Shown: piece after piece, positions 34,402 through 43,319 of the stretch
Position numbering within the stretch: position 1 is the first letter of the stretch
How the letters are laid out: the number at the start of each line of letters is the position of its first letter
Source: Thermosulfurimonas sp. F29
GTDB taxonomy: Bacteria; Desulfobacterota; Thermodesulfobacteria; Thermodesulfobacteriales; Thermodesulfobacteriaceae
Length of the DNA stretch: 64,000 nucleotides
Direction of reading: 5' to 3'
Assembly: GCF_019688735.1 (NCBI RefSeq)
Contig: NZ_JAIFYA010000003.1
Coordinates: 434,001 to 498,000, forward strand
The notes under the pieces: generated by a model
Databases searched by the model: none
Seen by the model: the letters and a program-made list of their open reading frames with translations, nothing else
Told to the model about the DNA's origin: nothing
Program-made: the position numbers and the translations under genes

Positions 34402-35913
34402 ATGTTTAGAGAAATCAGGACCCTGATCCTCTCAACCCTGGTCGTCTTCCTGGTGGCGAGCCTGCCGGCTTCTGCCTCCCCCGGACTCTGGGACAGTCTC
34501 TTCCGGGTCAAAAAGGTGGAACCTCACCGGAACACCCCTCCTCCCTCTCCGGCCTCTCCCCGGGATCTCGCCGTGGCCCAGGCCCTTTCCAGGGCCTTTG
34601 CCGCAGTAGTCAAAAAGGCCGGTCCGGCGGTGGTCTTCATAGAAGTGGAAAAGACCGTGGTGCGTAAAGAACCCCTTCCCTTCCCCTTCGGGCCATTTCC
34701 CTTCGACTTTTTCGGGAACGACTTCATGCATCGTTTCTTTCCTCAGATACCCCGCAAATTCAAACAAAGAGGAGCCGGCTCGGGATTTATCGTGAGTCCG
34801 GACGGACTTATTTTCACCAACAATCATGTGGTGGAGGGAGCGGACAGGGTTATTGTAAAACTCGCTGATGGGCGCACCTTCAGGGGAAAGGTGGTGGGGC
34901 GCGATCCTCAATCGGATGTGGCGGTCCTCAAGATCAAGGGACACGACCTGCCCACCGTCCCTCTGGGAGATTCGGACAAGATCCAGGTGGGGGAATGGGT
35001 TATCGCCATCGGAAATCCGTTCGGCCTGAGCCATACGGTAACCGTAGGGGTGGTCAGTGCCAAGGGACGCAGCGGGCTGGGCATAACTGATTACGAAGAC
35101 TTTATTCAGACCGACGCGGCTATAAACCCGGGGAATTCGGGAGGCCCTCTCCTCAATCTCCGGGGGGAAGTTATCGGCATGAATACGGCCATCTTTACCC
35201 GTTCCGGAGGATACATGGGCATCGGATTCGCCATCCCCATAAATATCGTAAAGCTGGTAGCGGAACAGCTGGTCAAACAGGGGAAGGTGATCCGGGGCTG
35301 GCTGGGGGTGGTGATTCAGGATCTTACTCCGGCTCTGGCTCAGGAGTTCGGTCTGGAAAGCACGGAGGGAGCCCTGGTGGCACAAGTGATGAAGGGATCC
35401 CCTGCGGACAGAGGCGGACTCAGGCAGGGTGATGTGATCGTACGCTACAACGGCAAACCGGTCAAAAATTCCTCCGAGCTTCGCACCTTTGTGGGGCTCA
35501 CCCATCCCGGAACCACGGTCACCCTGGGAATAATCCGGGAAGGTAAACCTATGGAACTCCGTATCACCATCGGAGAATATCCCAAGAAAATGGAAATGTC
35601 CGCTATTGCTCCGGAGATTCAGAAGTTCCTGGAAGAGCTGGGCTTCAGGGTCCAGGAGCTGACCCCCCAACTGGCCCAGGAACTGGGTTATAATGTGCGC
35701 AGAGGGGTGGTCATTTCCGCCGTGGCTCCGGGAAGCCCGGCTGCCTTTGCCGAGCTAAGACCGGGACTCCTCATCGAGGAAGTCAATCGTCACCGGGTAA
35801 AAAGCCTTTCGGACTTCTATGAAGCCATCAAACCTTCCCTAAAAACCGGACGGGTGCTCCTTCTGGTCAGGGATCAACACTTCCGTCGCTTCGTGGTCCT
35901 TTCCACGAGATAA
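34402..35913 (+). CDS. periplasmic Do-family serine protease (DegP/HtrA-like)
   Basis: Envelope protease-chaperone. Signal peptide about 1-25 (LSTLVVFLVASLPASA). The catalytic triad is His in NNHVVEGA, Asp in SDVAVLKI and Ser in GNSGGPL. Two PDZ domains follow (about 300-390 and 405-500). The Q-linker loop is Pro/Phe-rich. The length is 503 aa. AAAGGAGGTTAG precedes the ATG. It ends the parvulin-nuclease-cyclase-protease unit, with a strong terminator directly behind. Confidence 0.94.
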   Translation: MFREIRTLILSTLVVFLVASLPASASPGLWDSLFRVKKVEPHRNTPPPSPASPRDLAVAQALSRAFAAVVKKAGPAVVFIEVEKTVVRKEPLPFPFGPFPFDFFGNDFMHRFFPQIPRKFKQRGAGSGFIVSPDGLIFTNNHVVEGADRVIVKLADGRTFRGKVVGRDPQSDVAVLKIKGHDLPTVPLGDSDKIQVGEWVIAIGNPFGLSHTVTVGVVSAKGRSGLGITDYEDFIQTDAAINPGNSGGPLLNLRGEVIGMNTAIFTRSGGYMGIGFAIPINIVKLVAEQLVKQGKVIRGWLGVVIQDLTPALAQEFGLESTEGALVAQVMKGSPADRGGLRQGDVIVRYNGKPVKNSSELRTFVGLTHPGTTVTLGIIREGKPMELRITIGEYPKKMEMSAIAPEIQKFLEELGFRVQELTPQLAQELGYNVRRGVVISAVAPGSPAAFAELRPGLLIEEVNRHRVKSLSDFYEAIKPSLKTGRVLLLVRDQHFRRFVVLSTR

Positions 35914-35942
35914 GAGACAGGGGGGTGCTCCCCCCCTGTCTC
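35914..35942 (+). terminator. intrinsic terminator
   Basis: A perfect 12-base-pair stem (GAGACAGGGGGG, 35914-35925, with 35931-35942) and a 5-base loop are followed by a T-rich tract (CATTCCTTTTTCC). It closes the operon ending with the Do-type protease. Confidence 0.88.
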
Positions 35943-35990
35943 CATTCCTTTTTCCTATCGCAGACCGAAATTTCTATTCGAAATTGTCAC

Positions 35991-36018
35991 TTGATTTTTA
36001 GGCTTCTTCTTTTAATAT
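35991..36018 (+). promoter_or_regulatory. probable promoter of yedF
   Basis: TTGATT (35991-35996) and TAATAT (36013-36018) are separated by 16 bases in a locally AT-rich stretch. The yedF ATG is 19 bases beyond the -10. Confidence 0.45.
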
Positions 36019-36036
36019 TATAGGAAAAATAAATTA

Positions 36037-36645
36037 ATGAAAAGAGTCATGCGGGTGATAGATTGTCGCGGGCTTCCCTGTCCGCAGCCGGTTTTGAGGA
36101 CCCGCGAGGCCCTGGAGGGACTCGGGGAGGGAGATGTTCTGCAAATTCTGGTGGACAACGAGGCTGCGGTAAGGAATGTGTCCCGGTTTGCCGAAGCCCA
36201 GGGGCACAGGGTAAGGGTATTCAGGGAGGGTGAGGTTTATCGGCTGGAAATTGTCAAAAGAGGGGAAGGGCATCCGGTTTCGGAGATTTCGTGTATCCGT
36301 CCGGAGGGACTTTTGCGAGTGGTGGTTATATCTTCAGATCGCATGGGGGATGGGGATGAGGATCTGGGGCGTCGGCTTCTGATTAATTTTCTCAAAACCC
36401 TTCCGGAGGTCTCGCCACCGCCTCAGGCCCTGATCTTTTACAATCGTGGAGTCTTTCTGGTAACGGAGGGGGCTCCGGCACTTGAGGCTCTGAAGACACT
36501 GGAAGACCGCGGGGTTGAAATCATCGCCTGCTGGACCTGTCTTTCCCATTACGGTCTTGAGGACAAACTAGGGGTGGGCAGGGCCGGTAATATGTACGAA
36601 ATCCTCTCCCTGCTCATGAGGGCCACGGTAATCTTACGCCCTTAA
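36037..36645 (+). CDS. yedF: selenium-metabolism-associated protein YedF (TusA + DsrE-like domains)
   Basis: Two-domain protein. The N-terminal TusA/SirA sulfurtransferase domain has the persulfide site LPCPQPV. The C-terminal DsrE-like domain has IACWTCLSHYGL near residue 170. In many genomes YedF co-occurs with selenophosphate and Sec genes. Here the domain's active residue is Cys, not Sec. Its length is 202 aa. A second ATG 12 bases in is possible. It stands between a terminator-bounded promoter and the convergent CorC genes. Its presence supports Sec use in this genome. Confidence 0.88.
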   Translation: MKRVMRVIDCRGLPCPQPVLRTREALEGLGEGDVLQILVDNEAAVRNVSRFAEAQGHRVRVFREGEVYRLEIVKRGEGHPVSEISCIRPEGLLRVVVISSDRMGDGDEDLGRRLLINFLKTLPEVSPPPQALIFYNRGVFLVTEGAPALEALKTLEDRGVEIIACWTCLSHYGLEDKLGVGRAGNMYEILSLLMRATVILRP

Positions 36646-36653
36646 ATGATTCC

Positions 36654-37874
36654 CTATTCTACCTCTTCCGGGATGAACTCCAGTTCCTCGATGGCCATGG
36701 GAGACGCTCGATGTACCCTTATCTTCCATCCTTTAAAGCGAAAAAGTTCCCCGGTGCGCGGGATACGGCCGGCGAGCTTCAGTACAAATCCTCCCACGGT
36801 CTCGTACTCCCCTTCGGGAATGGGAAGACCTATTTCGCGAGCCTTTTCTACTTCCATAAAAGCCTTTACCAGGAAACCCCCATGAGGAAGCCTCCGGTAG
36901 AGGACGAGATCTTTTTCCAGTTCATCCAAGAAATCGCCCAGAATTTCCTCCATGAGGTCTTCAAGAGTAACGATACCTATGGCCGCACCGTACTCGTCCA
37001 CCACTACCGCATAATCCTCTCCGGTCTTTTGCATCTCGGAGAGGGCCTCGGAGGCGGGTTTAAACTCCGGAATATACTTGACCGGACGCAGATATGCAGA
37101 AAGTGGGTTTTCCGGAGGAGCGTCCAGGAGATCCTGAGCCCTTACCACTCCCACCACCCGGTAGACCCGGCTTCGAAAGATTGGAAGGCGCGAGAATCCG
37201 TAATGAGCGAATATACGCAGGGCTTCCTCCACCCGGGCGGTTTCGGGAAGGGTCTTGAGTCTCACGAGAGGCACCATCACCTGGTCCACCGTCTTTTCGG
37301 CAAACTCAAAGAGCCGCGAAAGAGCTTTTCTTTCAATGGGTTCCAGATGATCTTCGGTGGTGAGAAGGCCTCGAAGTTCTTCCCGAAGAAGAGGGGGGAG
37401 AGGCTTCTCGGAGAGCCCGAGCAGGGCGAAAGTGCGGCGGATCACCGCCGAAACAATCCAGACCAAAGGCAGAAGTATTCGCGAAATTAGGTATAGGGGT
37501 GGGGCCAGAAGCGGGGCCAGAGTCCCGGCCCGAGCCCGGGCCACATTTTTGGGAATGATCTGTCCGAAAAGAAGCATTACCGGAGGAAGGCCTAACAGAG
37601 CCAAAAAGGGGCCTTCCTCCGGAAAGATTTCCAGGAGAAACCCGGTCGTAAATACCCCGTTGGCAATTACACAGAGATTAAGGCCGAGAAGGGTGGTGGT
37701 CAGCAATCGTTCCGGTTCCCTTAGGAGATTCAACGCCATGCGGGCCCCCAGATGTCTTCGGGCAAGCATCGAGAGGCGAACCTCCCCGGCAGAAAGGATG
37801 GCAATTTCCGCAGCGGCAAAGAAAGCCTCGCCACCAAGAAGCAATAAAAAGATCAGACTAGCCAGTACCTTCAC
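36654..37874 (-). CDS. CNNM/CorC-type transporter, paralogue 1
   Basis: Membrane protein of the HlyC/CorC (DUF21-CBS) family, usually linked to Mg or Co efflux. An N-terminal DUF21 part with four membrane helices, a CBS pair (about 190-310: QVMVPLVRLKTLP, then the DEYGAAIGIVTLEDLMEEILG segment) and a C-terminal CorC/HlyC domain. The start is GTG 37874, overlapping the stop of paralogue 2 by 17 bases; the open frame extends far upstream but only as a shadow. The length is 406 aa. Confidence 0.9.
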   Translation of the reverse strand: MKVLASLIFLLLLGGEAFFAAAEIAILSAGEVRLSMLARRHLGARMALNLLREPERLLTTTLLGLNLCVIANGVFTTGFLLEIFPEEGPFLALLGLPPVMLLFGQIIPKNVARARAGTLAPLLAPPLYLISRILLPLVWIVSAVIRRTFALLGLSEKPLPPLLREELRGLLTTEDHLEPIERKALSRLFEFAEKTVDQVMVPLVRLKTLPETARVEEALRIFAHYGFSRLPIFRSRVYRVVGVVRAQDLLDAPPENPLSAYLRPVKYIPEFKPASEALSEMQKTGEDYAVVVDEYGAAIGIVTLEDLMEEILGDFLDELEKDLVLYRRLPHGGFLVKAFMEVEKAREIGLPIPEGEYETVGGFVLKLAGRIPRTGELFRFKGWKIRVHRASPMAIEELEFIPEEVE

Positions 37875-39117
37875 CCTCCACCCTCTCCACAATAACGGTC
37901 TCGATCCTCCGGTCGCGCAGCTCCTCCACCCGAAAACGGAATCCGTAGCCCTGGACCTCGGCCCCCTCCCGGGGCAATTCTCCGAAGAGATGTAGAACCA
38001 GACTGGCCATGGTACGAAATTCTCCAGCCGGAAGATCGGCCCCGGTTTCCCGATTGAAGTCTTCCACCTGAACCCAGCCCCGCACCCTGAAACATCCTGG
38101 ACCGAGACTTTCGATGGGCGGCTTCTTGGCCTCTCTCTCCTGATAGATCTCCCCGAAAAGTTCCTCCAACACATCTTCTAATGTCACCAGACCGCTTACC
38201 TCGCCGTATTCATTCACCACCAGGGCCAGCTTAAGCCTGCGATTCTGAAATTCCTCAAGCAATCTGCGTACCCGGGTCTTTTCAGGAACGAAAAAGGCCG
38301 GACGGGTAATCTCCGAAAGTCGAACGGTCTTTTTCTGCAGACGGGTTTTGAGGAGATCCTGTACATAAAGAATACCCACTATGTGATCCAGATCCTCCTG
38401 ATAGACCGGAATCTTGCGGTAAGGGGCCTCTTTAAGGCGGGAAAGAAGTTCCGGAGTAATTTCCTGGTCAGGGAGAGCCCAGATATTTTTGCGAGGAGTC
38501 ATAATTACCGAAACCGGAGTTTCTTCGGTTTCAAATAGACTGAGAATGAAAAGGCGTTCCTCCCTCCGGAGCGCACCGGAATGATAGGCTTCCTCCACCA
38601 GACGTTTTATTTCCTCCTCAGCCGGAACATTACGGTGCGAAGGGACATTAACCTTCGTAAGCCGGAAAAATATCTGGGCCACCGAAAGCAGTATCATCCG
38701 GAGAGGAGCCAGCAGAATTTCTGACACCCGTAAAGGGTAAGCCACTACACAGGCCACCCGTTGTCGAAATTTGAATCCCACCACCTTGGGAAAGAGATCT
38801 CCCCAGAGGAAAAGGAGTAAACTCATGAGCGGATAGGCCAGCCATTTTCCTGCTGGACCGAAAGCCTGATAAAAAAACCAGCTGGAAAGGGCCGAGGAGA
38901 AGATATCGGCCAGTTCATTTCCCATGAGCACGGTGGTAAGGAGCTTCTGAGGTTCACGCATTAGATCGGCGGCCAGGCGGCAAGAAGCCCGCGAACTCTT
39001 GCGCAACCGGGCCAGATCCAGTCTCCCGAGGGAAAAAAGAGCCGTTTCGGAACAAGTAAAGAAGGAGGAAAGAAGAATAAATAGGGTGATGATCAGCCAG
39101 ACCAACCAGGGATTCAA
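37858..39117 (-). CDS. CNNM/CorC-type transporter, paralogue 2
   Basis: Same family and layout as its neighbour: DUF21 membrane domain (SSFFTCSETALFSLGR), CBS pair (VIMTPRKNIWALP; NEYGEVSGLVTLEDVLEELFG), CorC/HlyC C terminus. The length is 419 aa. The start ATG at 39117 has no strong Shine-Dalgarno. Tandem CorC genes are common in delta-type bacteria and may form a heteromer. It diverges from the AI-2E permease gene. Confidence 0.92.
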   Translation of the reverse strand: MNPWLVWLIITLFILLSSFFTCSETALFSLGRLDLARLRKSSRASCRLAADLMREPQKLLTTVLMGNELADIFSSALSSWFFYQAFGPAGKWLAYPLMSLLLFLWGDLFPKVVGFKFRQRVACVVAYPLRVSEILLAPLRMILLSVAQIFFRLTKVNVPSHRNVPAEEEIKRLVEEAYHSGALRREERLFILSLFETEETPVSVIMTPRKNIWALPDQEITPELLSRLKEAPYRKIPVYQEDLDHIVGILYVQDLLKTRLQKKTVRLSEITRPAFFVPEKTRVRRLLEEFQNRRLKLALVVNEYGEVSGLVTLEDVLEELFGEIYQEREAKKPPIESLGPGCFRVRGWVQVEDFNRETGADLPAGEFRTMASLVLHLFGELPREGAEVQGYGFRFRVEELRDRRIETVIVERVEGEGTG

Positions 39118-39163
39118 GTCCTTCCCTTTCCTCCTTTTTATTTATCCGGTAAAAAATAATACC

Positions 39164-40225
39164 ATGGAAGATCGATGGGTGAGCTATCTGCTAAGCGGGG
39201 TTCTGGCCCTTATCCTCTTTGGAGCCCTGGTCCGGATCTTTCAGCCGTTTTTCAATCCTATCTTATGGGCCCTGATTCTTTCACTTTATCTTTTTCCCCT
39301 TAATCGATTTTTGCGCCGTAGACTCAAGGGCCGACGGGGACTGGCGGCCTTTCTTCTTACCCTATCGGTGGTGATCTTCATTCTCATTCCTTCCGGATTT
39401 GTGGTGACCGAGGTTACCAGACAGGCCCTTGATTTGGCGAGTTCGGCACGAATTTTTCTGGAAAAAGGCCCCGCGGGTTTGCTTCCCTCTCCGGATAAGT
39501 ACCCTCGTTTCTATGCCCTCTCCCAGAAACTTATGGAAAAACTCGCTCCCTTCGAAACCCAGGTCAAACAGGTTCTTGCCGCCATGGCTTCGGGAACGGG
39601 GCAGTTTCTTCTTAATCAAGGCAAGGCCCTTTTCAAAAACACCGTACAGCTCCTTCTCCACATGATTTTTATGCTGGTGACCCTTTTTTATCTATTTCGG
39701 GATGGGGATACCTTTTTTGAGGAGGTAAAAAGACTCCTTCCCACCACGCTTGAAGAAACCGAGCGCATCACCGGGAAGATCCAGGAGGTGTTGAGGGCGG
39801 TCCTGTTCGGAGGCCTGCTTACCGGGCTGGCCCAGGGATTGGCCGCCCTTCTGATCTACCTGATCCTGGGGGTCCCCTCCGCAATATTTCTGGGGCTTCT
39901 CACCGCCGCAGCCTCCTTTGTTCCCATTGTGGGAACGGCCCTGATATGGGTACCCACCGTCATTTATCTTCTGATCAAGGGCTTCCTGATAAAGGGGATT
40001 ATACTCCTGATCTACTGCGTGCTAATAGTAAGCCAGATTGATTCCCTTCTCCGCCCATTTATCGTGGGGTCCCAAACCGAGATCCACACCCTTTTTCTTT
40101 TCTTTAGTATTCTGGGAGGACTTAAGACCTTTGGAATTCTTGGAATCTTTCTGGGTCCGATAATACTTTCCCTGACCATCTCCCTGGTGGAAATTTATCG
40201 ACTAAAAGTCCTGCGTGATGCCTGA
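39164..40225 (+). CDS. AI-2E transporter family permease
   Basis: Polytopic inner-membrane protein of the AI-2E_transport (PerM/YdiK) family. About eight hydrophobic segments; signature features are an early FNPILWALILSLYLFPL, the FYLFRDG motif mid-protein and GPIILSL near the end. Despite the name many members are Na+/H+ antiporters or of unknown function. The ATG at 39164 starts MEDRWVSYLLSG; earlier open codons overlap the divergent CorC gene and are rejected. The length is 353 aa. It overlaps mutM by 8 bases. Confidence 0.88.
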   Translation: MEDRWVSYLLSGVLALILFGALVRIFQPFFNPILWALILSLYLFPLNRFLRRRLKGRRGLAAFLLTLSVVIFILIPSGFVVTEVTRQALDLASSARIFLEKGPAGLLPSPDKYPRFYALSQKLMEKLAPFETQVKQVLAAMASGTGQFLLNQGKALFKNTVQLLLHMIFMLVTLFYLFRDGDTFFEEVKRLLPTTLEETERITGKIQEVLRAVLFGGLLTGLAQGLAALLIYLILGVPSAIFLGLLTAAASFVPIVGTALIWVPTVIYLLIKGFLIKGIILLIYCVLIVSQIDSLLRPFIVGSQTEIHTLFLFFSILGGLKTFGILGIFLGPIILSLTISLVEIYRLKVLRDA

Positions 40226-41024
40226 ATTACCCGAAACAGAGACTATTCGTCGAGACCTTGTCGCCGTGATAACCGGAAAAACAATTCAGGAGCTCAGGGT
40301 TTTAGTACCCAAACTCGCACGACCGGGGCCGGAAATTTTCTGTCTCCAGCTCAAGGGACGGAAAATCCGGGGACTTCAACGCCACGGCAAGCTTCTCCTC
40401 TTTGAACTCGGGAAAGAGGTGCTCCTGGTCCATCTCGGCATGACCGGGGCCCTGATCTTCCGCTCCTCTGAAGCTTTACCACCTTATACTCATATAGTTT
40501 TTTATCTAGATGGAGGCAAACTCTTTTATGCGGACCCGCGCCGCTTCGGATGGCTGGAAGTTCTCCCGGCGGAGGCCCTGCCAAGACATCCCTTCTACGC
40601 GTCTCTGGGCCCGGATGCTCTGAAAGTAGACTTCCTTGAGTTCGAGAAAAAGATATCCGGCCATAAGCGGCGCATAAAAGAAGTATTACTGGATCAACGG
40701 GTGCTTGCCGGGCTGGGGAACATTTATACCGATGAGGCCCTCTTCCGTGCCGGGATTCATCCCTGCAGGAGGGCAACGGGGTTAACCCCCGAGGAAAAAC
40801 GGCGACTTTTTGAGGCGGTAAAGACGGTGCTCCATCGGGGCATAGAGCTTCGCGGTTGCTCGATACGCAATTATGTGGATGGTCACGGGAATCCGGGACA
40901 TTTTCAAAACGAACTCCGCGTTTACGGGCGACGCGGGGAGCCCTGTTTCCGCTGCGGAACGCCCCTTCTCTATACCAGAATAGCCGGCCGGGGGACCACC
41001 TTCTGTCCCTCCTGCCAGCGTTAG
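40218..41024 (+). CDS. mutM: formamidopyrimidine-DNA glycosylase
   Basis: Removes 8-oxoguanine and nicks the strand. It starts MPELPETE, so Pro2 is the catalytic nucleophile after Met removal; this fixes the start at ATG 40218 rather than the GTG 3 bases earlier. The family's C-terminal zinc finger is complete (CFRCGTP...CPSCQR). H2TH region GLGNIYTDEALFRAGIHP. The length is 268 aa. Confidence 0.96.
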   Translation: MPELPETETIRRDLVAVITGKTIQELRVLVPKLARPGPEIFCLQLKGRKIRGLQRHGKLLLFELGKEVLLVHLGMTGALIFRSSEALPPYTHIVFYLDGGKLFYADPRRFGWLEVLPAEALPRHPFYASLGPDALKVDFLEFEKKISGHKRRIKEVLLDQRVLAGLGNIYTDEALFRAGIHPCRRATGLTPEEKRRLFEAVKTVLHRGIELRGCSIRNYVDGHGNPGHFQNELRVYGRRGEPCFRCGTPLLYTRIAGRGTTFCPSCQR

Positions 41025-41056
41025 CTTACGGTAAAAGAAAAAATATCGGCAAAAAA

Positions 41057-41417
41057 TGGTGGAGGCGGCGGGAATCGAACCCGCGTCCGGAGGTGCTTCA
41101 GCCTAAACTTCTACGTGCGTAGCCCGGGTGGTCAATCTCGGCAAAGGGTGAAGACCCGGGCGCTTCCCCTTTGCCCAGCCTGCAGGATTCTCGGCCTCGG
41201 GGAGGCAGGCACTCCCCCAGGCCCAGCCCCGTAATCCGACGCCCCGGAGGCCGCCGGGGCAAACGGCGCATCCGGGACGGGCGGCTCTATTTTTTAGGCC
41301 GCCAGAGCGTAGGCATACTCGTCGGCACTTGTGTTTTCCCCACCTTTTTTACGAGGCGGTGGGGACCTCGGCACGCCGTTTAGGCCTACACACCCCCGTC
41401 GAGCCCACTTCGCCCCC
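41057..41417 (-). ncRNA. ssrA: transfer-messenger RNA (tmRNA)
   Basis: Rescues stalled ribosomes with SmpB, whose gene is next on the same strand. On the minus strand the 5' end is GGGGGCG and the 3' end CGCCTCCACCA, forming a 7-pair acceptor stem; the T-arm carries GGTTCGATTCC and CCA is encoded. The tag frame reads ADEYAYALAA and ends in TAA (around 41295-41325). G/C-rich pseudoknots fill the rest. A single-piece, unpermuted tmRNA of 361 bases. Confidence 0.95.
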
Positions 41418-41492
41418 AGCGTGTAAAAGAACAATCTTCCTTTTTCTAATTATAAATCTCCTGATCGGAATTGTCCAACAACGAGGGAAAGG

Positions 41493-41954
41493 TCACCGGA
41501 TCTTGCCCTTGTAACGACGACGAAGCTCTCTCTCCTCCTCTCGACGCTTAATGGTTTCCCGGCGATCATGGAGCTTTTTACCCCGGGCTAAAGCCAGCTC
41601 CACCTTGGCCCAACCGTCCTTGAAATAGATCCGGAGAGGAATCAGGGTATAGCCCTTTTCCGCCACTTTACCGGCCAGCCTGTTGATCTCTCTCCTGTGA
41701 AGAAGTAACTTTCGGGTGCGCCGGGGATCGGAAAGGGCCGCTTCCCGGGAAAAGGGATAGGGACTGATGTGCATGTTGTACAGGAACACCTCTCCGTTCA
41801 CCACCCGGGCGAAACTGTCCGCCAGATTGGCCCGCCCCAGACGCAGACTCTTCACCTCCGGACCGGTGAGCACGATACCGGCCTCATAGGTCTCCTCGAT
41901 ATCGTAGAGAAAGCGCGCTTTGCGATTCGTAGCTACCGTCTTTTCCATAAGCAT
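41493..41954 (-). CDS. smpB: SsrA-binding protein SmpB
   Basis: tmRNA partner. [35 protein letters not shown], the LYFKDG-like [20 protein letters not shown] block and the basic C-terminal tail ([15 protein letters not shown]) are diagnostic. The length is 153 aa; the ATG 6 bases downstream (MEKTVA) is an alternative start with better Shine-Dalgarno spacing. It lies 75 bases upstream of ssrA on the same strand. Confidence 0.96.
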   Translation of the reverse strand: MLMEKTVATNRKARFLYDIEETYEAGIVLTGPEVKSLRLGRANLADSFARVVNGEVFLYNMHISPYPFSREAALSDPRRTRKLLLHRREINRLAGKVAEKGYTLIPLRIYFKDGWAKVELALARGKKLHDRRETIKRREEERELRRRYKGKIR

Positions 41955-41973
41955 CTCTCGGAGAGGCTGTAAG

Positions 41974-42046
41974 AGCCGGCGGGGGGACTCGAACCCCCGA
42001 CCTGTGGATTACGAATCCACTGCTCTACCAGCTGAGCTACGCCGGC
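41974..42046 (-). tRNA. tRNA-Thr (anticodon CGU)
   Basis: On the minus strand: 7-pair acceptor GCCGGCG/CGCCGGC, D-arm AGCTCAGCTGGTAGAGC, anticodon loop TTCGTAA (anticodon CGT in DNA) and T-arm GGGGGTTCGAGTCCCCC. The CCA end is not encoded (CTT follows the discriminator T). It lies 20 bases upstream of smpB. Confidence 0.95.
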
Positions 42047-42496
42047 GGAAATAGCTTTAAATTATTTTAAAGCCCTACCTCTTACAAGTAAAGCCCGAAT
42101 TTGAATCTATATCTTTTACCCCCCGCAGGAAATGGTGAAATCCAAATTGATCGAAACCGTAAGAGATAAACTCATGCATATTCCGCCCCGAGAACCCCAA
42201 GGATATCCTCCTCACCCTGTTAAAAAAATCTGCCTTAAACGCGAATCAGAAAACAAGCCTAGAACCGTCCTCCGCTAGTGGCTGATTGTTGTCCCCGATG
42301 GTTCGGCCGCTCTCCTTTAAAAATCAACCCCAGAAAGGAACCTCAACGATCAGGGAAGCTTCTACCCGGGAAGCCCGCCTATCATCCGTTGGAGAGGTAT
42401 GTTCTCCGGGATTTAACCCCTGAATGGGGTACCGGTTATTTTCCATCCCGACCCAGGGGAGCATCAGCGGTTGAGAAATCCCGTTAAGCAAGCCTC
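42047..42496. other. 450-base region without a recognised gene
   Basis: Neither strand shows a convincing reading frame; a 69-codon open frame from 42278 lacks a good ribosome site and family resemblance. The only structure noted is a short palindrome, ACCCC-TGAAT-GGGGT around 42416-42430. A small RNA is possible but I cannot name one. Confidence 0.4.
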
Positions 42497-42525
42497 TTGA
42501 CCGATCCCTCAAACCCTCATAAGCT
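42497..42525 (+). promoter_or_regulatory. probable promoter of the zapB-zapA unit
   Basis: TTGACC (42497-42502) and TAAGCT (42520-42525) are 17 bases apart. The zapB ATG is 22 bases past the -10, behind GGAAGGAGGGG. Confidence 0.5.
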
Positions 42526-42547
42526 AGATCCTGGAAGGAGGGGAATC

Positions 42548-42787
42548 ATGGAGATAGATGTTCAGGATCTGCGGGTACTTGAGGAGAAGATCGAGCGGCT
42601 TCTTCAGGTGCTGGGGCGGCTTAAGGCCGAAAGGGAAGAACTTTTACTGAAACTTCAGGAAAGAGAGGCCGAGGTGGCTCGGCTTAAGGAAGAGCTTAAC
42701 CGCAGGGAGGAAGAAAGGAGGGCCATCAAGGAGAGGATTGGCAACCTCATAGAGAGGCTCTCCCAATTCTCCGAGGGAGGCGCTTAA
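42548..42787 (+). CDS. ZapB-like cell-division coiled-coil protein
   Basis: An 80-residue, almost uninterrupted coiled coil (VLEEKIERLLQVLGRLKAER onward), the size and composition of ZapB. It directly precedes zapA with a 3-base gap, matching the division-site pair. The ATG at 42548 has GGAAGGAGGGG upstream. The sequence alone cannot prove ZapB identity, because short coiled coils look alike. Confidence 0.75.
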   Translation: MEIDVQDLRVLEEKIERLLQVLGRLKAEREELLLKLQEREAEVARLKEELNRREEERRAIKERIGNLIERLSQFSEGGA

Positions 42788-42790
42788 GGA

Positions 42791-43087
42791 TTGGCCGAAA
42801 GGCTTATAGAGTTTGAGTTTGCTGGCAATTGTTTTACCTTCCGGGCGGACCTCCCGGAAGAGGAAATAGAAGAAATTCTGGAGTATCTGGAGGAACGCAA
42901 GAGACGCTTGCGAGGCCGGCGACAGCTTTCGCCTTTGAAACAGGCGGTGGTGCTCCTGCTTGAGATCACCGCGGAGCTGGTGCGCATCAAGCGGGAGCAC
43001 AGGCTCCTTTCGGAGAAGATTGGGAGAGAGGCGATACGCCTGAGCGAGGTGATTGAGAAGGAACTCAAATGCCTGGGGTGTGCGTGA
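42791..43087 (+). CDS. zapA: cell-division protein ZapA
   Basis: FtsZ-ring stabiliser of 98 residues. The N-terminal strand region (IEFEFAGNCFTFRADLPEEEIEEILEY split over residues 6-32) and the long C-terminal helix (VVLLLEITAELVRIKREH) match ZapA. The start codon is TTG at 42791 with GGAGG 8 bases upstream. Its 3' end probably overlaps the 5' end of the 6S RNA candidate, the gene order found in many bacteria. Confidence 0.82.
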   Translation: MAERLIEFEFAGNCFTFRADLPEEEIEEILEYLEERKRRLRGRRQLSPLKQAVVLLLEITAELVRIKREHRLLSEKIGREAIRLSEVIEKELKCLGCA

Positions 43088-43258
43088 TCGGCCACAGCGC
43101 CCGCCGAGGCAACACCCGAGCCCGCGAGGGGGTCCTCTTCGCCCTGGTGCAGGCCCCGGCCCGCACAGCCGGGGAAGCCGAAGGGGCGAACGGCCCCCTA
43201 TGGTAGGACCACGGTCCTCGAAGCGGGCCGGCTGACACGGCACCCCGGGTCCCTTTTT
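43072..43258 (+). ncRNA. ssrS: probable 6S RNA
   Basis: A regulator of sigma-70 RNA polymerase. The ends pair: CCTGGGGTG (from 43073) with CACCCCGGG (ending about 43249) gives 9 pairs, then CGTG/CACG and GGCC/GGCC continue the closing helix, leaving a G/C-rich hairpin core and space for the central bubble. The size is about 180 bases, T7 follows (43254-43260), and the place directly after zapA is the usual one. Exact ends are uncertain because the 5' arm lies over the zapA stop. Confidence 0.62.
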
Positions 43259-43319
43259 TTCGATGGTCCCCTCCTTTCCTCCCCTGCGGAAAAAATAGAG
43301 ACAAGGGGGAGGTCTGATC

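Noticed and set aside
41057-41417. Open frames across 41050-41400
   Set aside because: The region is explained by tmRNA, including its tag frame on the minus strand.
42278-42487. Small 69-codon frame in the 450-base gap before zapB
   Set aside because: No ribosome site, no recognisable pattern, and it runs into the promoter region.
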